Assembly (NCBI GenBank): GCA_026770585.1
Contig: MU647601.1
Coordinates: forward strand, 22,563-35,062
Reading direction: 5' to 3'
Source: Baffinella frigidus
Taxonomy: Eukaryota; Cryptophyceae; Cryptomonadales; Baffinellaceae
Length of the DNA stretch: 12,500 nucleotides
The translations under genes and the position numbers were made by a program. The notes beneath the pieces were generated by a model, which worked only from the letters and a program-made list of their open reading frames with translations, did no database searches and had not been told where the DNA came from. The first letter of the stretch is position 1; the number at the start of each line of letters is the position of its first letter. Shown here piece by piece: positions 10,614-12,500 of the stretch.

Positions 10614-12432
10614 GTTCTTCGTCCTTCGCGCCGCTCGGCTCCTTTGTCCTGAGGCGCAGGCAGCTGGGAGCGGTCGTTTTCGCGTCGACTCTCGCTGTGC
10701 GGGGCGGCGGAGCTTCAGCCATGTCCATGAGTGCTGGCGAGGTCTGCCTCGACCTGAGAAAGATCATCAGAACGAGAGAGAGAGAGAGATCATTAGGACT
10801 GAGAAAAATATTAAAACCTTAAGACGTGTGCCAAACGCCAATCGGTTTGAGCAGATGAGTATCACATGTGAATCAGTTTGAGAATCCACTGGTTTCCCTC
10901 TCGCGAGTGTCAGTGGGAAAGATGACTGTATTGGACAGCGAATCTCAACACGCACCCCAAACCCTACACCCCAAACCCTAAACCCTAACCTCACACCACC
11001 CCTGCTCACCACGCTCCGACCCTCTCAAGGTGTGAAGCCTGGGGCCTCCCGAAACCGAAGCTCAAAACCCTGAACCCTAAACCCTACACCCTAAACCCTA
11101 ACCTCTAAACCCTCGAGGTGGCGCCACGCGGTTCATCCGTCTCGAGAATTCCTGCCAGAACCATAAACCCCAAACCCTAAACCATAAGCAATACACCCTA
11201 AACCCTAAACCCTAAACCATAAACCCCAAACCCTAAACCCTAAACCCTAAACCCTAAGCCATAAACCCTAAACCCTAAGCCATAAACCCTAAACCCTAAA
11301 CCCTAAACCCTAAACCCTAAACCCTAAACCATAAACCACTTAACGCCAAACCCTAAACCCTGAACCCCAAACCCTAAACCCCAAACCCTAAATCCTAAAC
11401 CCCAAACCCCAAACCCTCAAGGTGGCGCCTGGCGGGCGGTTCATCCGGCTGGAGAGCTTCTGCAAGAGGCAGTGGGATGCTGACTACAAGGGCCTCGTCC
11501 TTTCGGGCAAGACCCAGGAGGAGGTGTGTCCCTGTTTTACTTTTGGAGGGGGGGGGGGGTCTGTACCAGTAAAATACATTATTTAGCGTGTACATGTAGA
11601 TCCATTTCCCTGTCACAAAATCGTGTTTTATACGCTGTACATCCGGCGCGAGAGGTTCTGTAGGAGACAGTGGGATGCTGACTACAAGGGCCTCGTCCTC
11701 TCGGGCAAGACCCAGGAGGAGGTGTGTCTGACTGCCTCATTTATGTTGGTATATGACCTATTACTGCATGTACCTGTATAATACATGTACATAGTGTATA
11801 AAACTACACGTGCAGGGTATAAAACACGACTTTGTACTAGCATGATAGATTCCGAGTATACACATTCTTATTTAGACCCAGTATATACATTCTTATTTAG
11901 CCCCATCCGGCGCGAGAGATTCTGCAAGAGGCAGTGGGATGCTGACTACAAGGGCCTCGTCCTCTCGGGCAAGACCCAGGAGGAGGTGTGTCTGACTGCC
12001 TCATTTATGTTGGTATATGACCTATCACTGTATGTACCTGTATAATACATGTACAGAGTGTATAACACAGGGATGTGTACCGGTATCATGGATGTACAGA
12101 TTATAGAACCACAAGTGTAGCCCCATCTGGGACGCTGACTACAAGTGTCTCGTCCTTGCTGGCCAGACCCAGGAGGAGGTGTACACTCTCCACCCTAAAA
12201 CCTGAACCCTAAAACCCAAACTCTGAGCCCTAGATCCTGAACCCTAAACCCTAAACCCTAAACCCTAAACCCTAAACCCTACGCCCTACACCCTAAACCA
12301 TAAACCCTAAACCCTAAACCCCAAACCCTGTCTATTCAAGGGCCTAAACCCTCACCCCTAAACCCCAAGGTGGAGGCGATCGTGAACAAGATCTACTGGG
12401 AACTGCCGGACCTCAAGGACGGCTTCGAATGA
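10614..12432 (+). CDS. Spliced gene, 3' part; exported or thylakoid-lumen small protein
   Basis: The called exons are 10614-10741, 11422-11523 and 12370-12432 (TGA stop), all with GT-AG borders. The junctions 10741/11422 and 11523/12370 are phase 0. The first begins in phase 1, so at least one 5' exon is missing. Its translation reads SSSFAPLGSFVLRRRQLG, a hydrophobic AVVFASTLAV and ASA|M. That is a twin-arginine-like motif, hydrophobic core and AxA cleavage site, the layout of a bipartite thylakoid-lumen targeting peptide. The predicted mature part is about 61 residues. It comprises MSMSAGE, then VAPGGRFIRLESFCKRQW and DADYKGLVLSGKTQEE from the middle exon, and VEAIVNKIYWELPDLKDGFE from the last. 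One Cys, many charged residues and no membrane segment are present. I do not recognise the family. Translation from the internal ATG at 10721 would give an untargeted form. Damaged copies of the middle exon surround it. Confidence 0.55.
10774..10790 (+). repeat. (GA)n microsatellite
   Basis: About eight GA dinucleotides lie in intron sequence 32 bases after the donor at 10742. They create the RTRERER run in the unspliced reading frame. Confidence 0.7.
10952..10992 (+). repeat. Short telomere-like block
   Basis: CCCCAAA, CCCTACA and CCCTAAA units end CCCTAACCTCAC. It lies in the first called intron of the 3' gene. Near 11020-11045 the sequence CTCAAGGTG, then GCCTGG, may be a very worn further copy of the middle-exon start. 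Confidence 0.65.
11064..11114 (+). repeat. Telomere-like block before exon copy 1
   Basis: CCCTGAA, CCCTAAA, CCCTACA and CCTCTAAA units end ACCCTCGAG directly at the exon copy starting at 11118. Confidence 0.75.
11118..11157 (+). pseudogene. Damaged copy 1 of the middle exon (5' part)
   Basis: After CTCGAG come GTGGCGCC, GCGGTTCATCCG and TCTCGAGAATTCCTGC, matching the first 45 bases of the middle exon. Four bases are lost near codon 4, which breaks the frame. It then passes into telomere-like repeats, so the 3' two-thirds of the exon is absent. Confidence 0.75.
11158..11417 (+). repeat. Longest telomere-like array, ends at the middle-exon acceptor
   Basis: About 260 bp of CCCTAAA units with scattered CCATAAA, CCCTAAG and CCCCAAA variants, including a run of six or more perfect units near 11285-11327. 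It joins CCCTCAAG and the middle exon at 11422. Confidence 0.85.
11641..11721 (+). pseudogene. Copy 2 of the middle exon, acceptor lost
   Basis: It matches codons 8-34 of the middle exon (IRRERFCRRQW, DADYKGLVLSGKTQEE) in an open frame and keeps the GAG|GTGTGT donor. The first 21 bases and the acceptor are gone. The sequence before it is CGCTGTAC, with no AG for about 40 bases. It is unlikely to be spliced in unless a distant acceptor is used. Confidence 0.75.
11901..11985 (+). pseudogene. Copy 3 of the middle exon with acceptor in the wrong phase
   Basis: TTATTTAG supplies an acceptor, then CCCC and codons 8-34 (IRRERFCKRQW onward), then a GAG|GTGTGT donor. It is 85 bases long, so inclusion after a phase-0 exon shifts the frame and reaches a TGA after 14 codons. 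The 54 bases from CAGTGGGATGC onward match the intact exon except for one synonymous change. Confidence 0.75.
12121..12178 (+). pseudogene. Copy 4 of the middle exon, internally deleted
   Basis: It is preceded by TGTAG and begins CCCCATC like copy 3. It then loses about 27 bases and continues TGGGACGCTGACTACAAG, then CCAGACCCAGGAGGAG|GT. It has several substitutions (GGC to TGT, TCG to GCT, AAG to CAG) and is the most diverged of the copies that retain the donor. It is out of phase with neighbouring exons. Confidence 0.7.
12189..12368 (+). repeat. Telomere-like array ending at the last-exon acceptor
   Basis: CCCTAAA-type units with a short unique interruption (CTGTCTATTCAAGGG, about 12328-12342) run to CCCCAAG at 12369, the AG before the last exon. 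Confidence 0.85.
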
Positions 12433-12474
12433 GAAATCTCGTGTGTGCATCCAAGAGATGTCCAAGAGATATCG

Positions 12475-12491
12475 TGTAAAGGTCTAATAAA
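12475..12491 (+). terminator. Polyadenylation region of the 3' gene
   Basis: TGTAAA at 12475-12480 and AATAAA at 12486-12491 lie 43-59 bases after the TGA. TGTAA is the usual signal in many green algae and AATAAA the general eukaryotic one. Either would place the transcript end near the window edge. Confidence 0.5.
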
Positions 12492-12500
12492 TGTATAACA

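Larger units (their letters stand above)
11641..12064 (+). repeat. Recent 264-bp-offset segmental duplication
   Basis: 11641-11800 and 11905-12064 agree except at about 7 of 160 positions by eye. The match covers the exon copy and about 80 bases of following intron (GTGTGTCTGACTGCC to ATACATGTAC). The matching intron bases show that exon and flank were copied together. Between them, TACATTCTTATTTAG is repeated at about 11861-11875 and 11886-11900. Confidence 0.8.

Noticed and set aside
1-12500. CRISPR arrays, bacterial operons, tRNA or rRNA genes
   Set aside because: The repeats are telomere-like or foldback elements without regular spacers. No ribosome-binding-site-led gene runs were seen, and no cloverleaf or conserved rRNA segment was recognised on reading.

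Overview
This is a nuclear eukaryotic window. Short exons with GT-AG introns are separated by long arrays of a plant/green-alga type telomere-like repeat (CCCTAAA and its CCCCAAA and CCCTGAA variants), and there are many small foldback elements. There is no bacterial-style gene packing. My best guess at the source is a green alga of the prasinophyte grade. The recurring short-ORF tails of the form YLAHKK..PPRTLQ, produced by one foldback family, remind me of Cymbomonas tetramitiformis. That is recollection and no search was run.

Layout. Positions 1-4800 hold no gene I can support. They are a mosaic of degenerate telomere-like DNA, ACGCGT-rich and GGTACC-bearing foldback elements, diverged tandem repeats and a 100-150 bp direct-repeat family (4051-4780). 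Positions 4848-7627 (+) carry a small gene that I rebuilt from four exons whose splice phases agree. It encodes a membrane-anchored protein with a C-terminal coiled coil. Its introns contain MITE-like elements, telomere-like arrays and partial copies of its own exons. Positions 7628-8858 are again foldback elements plus a CCCCAAA array. Positions 8859-9269 (-) encode a 136-residue protein with two C2H2-like zinc fingers. Positions 9413-10122 hold inverted repeats, including a 661 bp segment with 25 bp terminal inverted repeats and a perfect 42 bp hairpin. Positions 10614-12432 (+) are the 3' part of a second spliced gene. It has an apparent thylakoid-lumen (or other export) targeting segment and a small, charged mature protein. 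One of its exons has been copied at least four more times, in damaged form, through the surrounding introns.

The unifying observation is that telomere-like arrays always lie in the CCCTAAA orientation on the gene strand. They end at the AG of real 3' splice sites or at copies of those sites, and exon fragments are copied together with them. This suggests that repeat-mediated duplication is remodelling intron 3' ends and spreading exon copies. Beyond their both being spliced + strand genes with this intron architecture, I see no functional link between the two spliced genes or with the zinc-finger gene.
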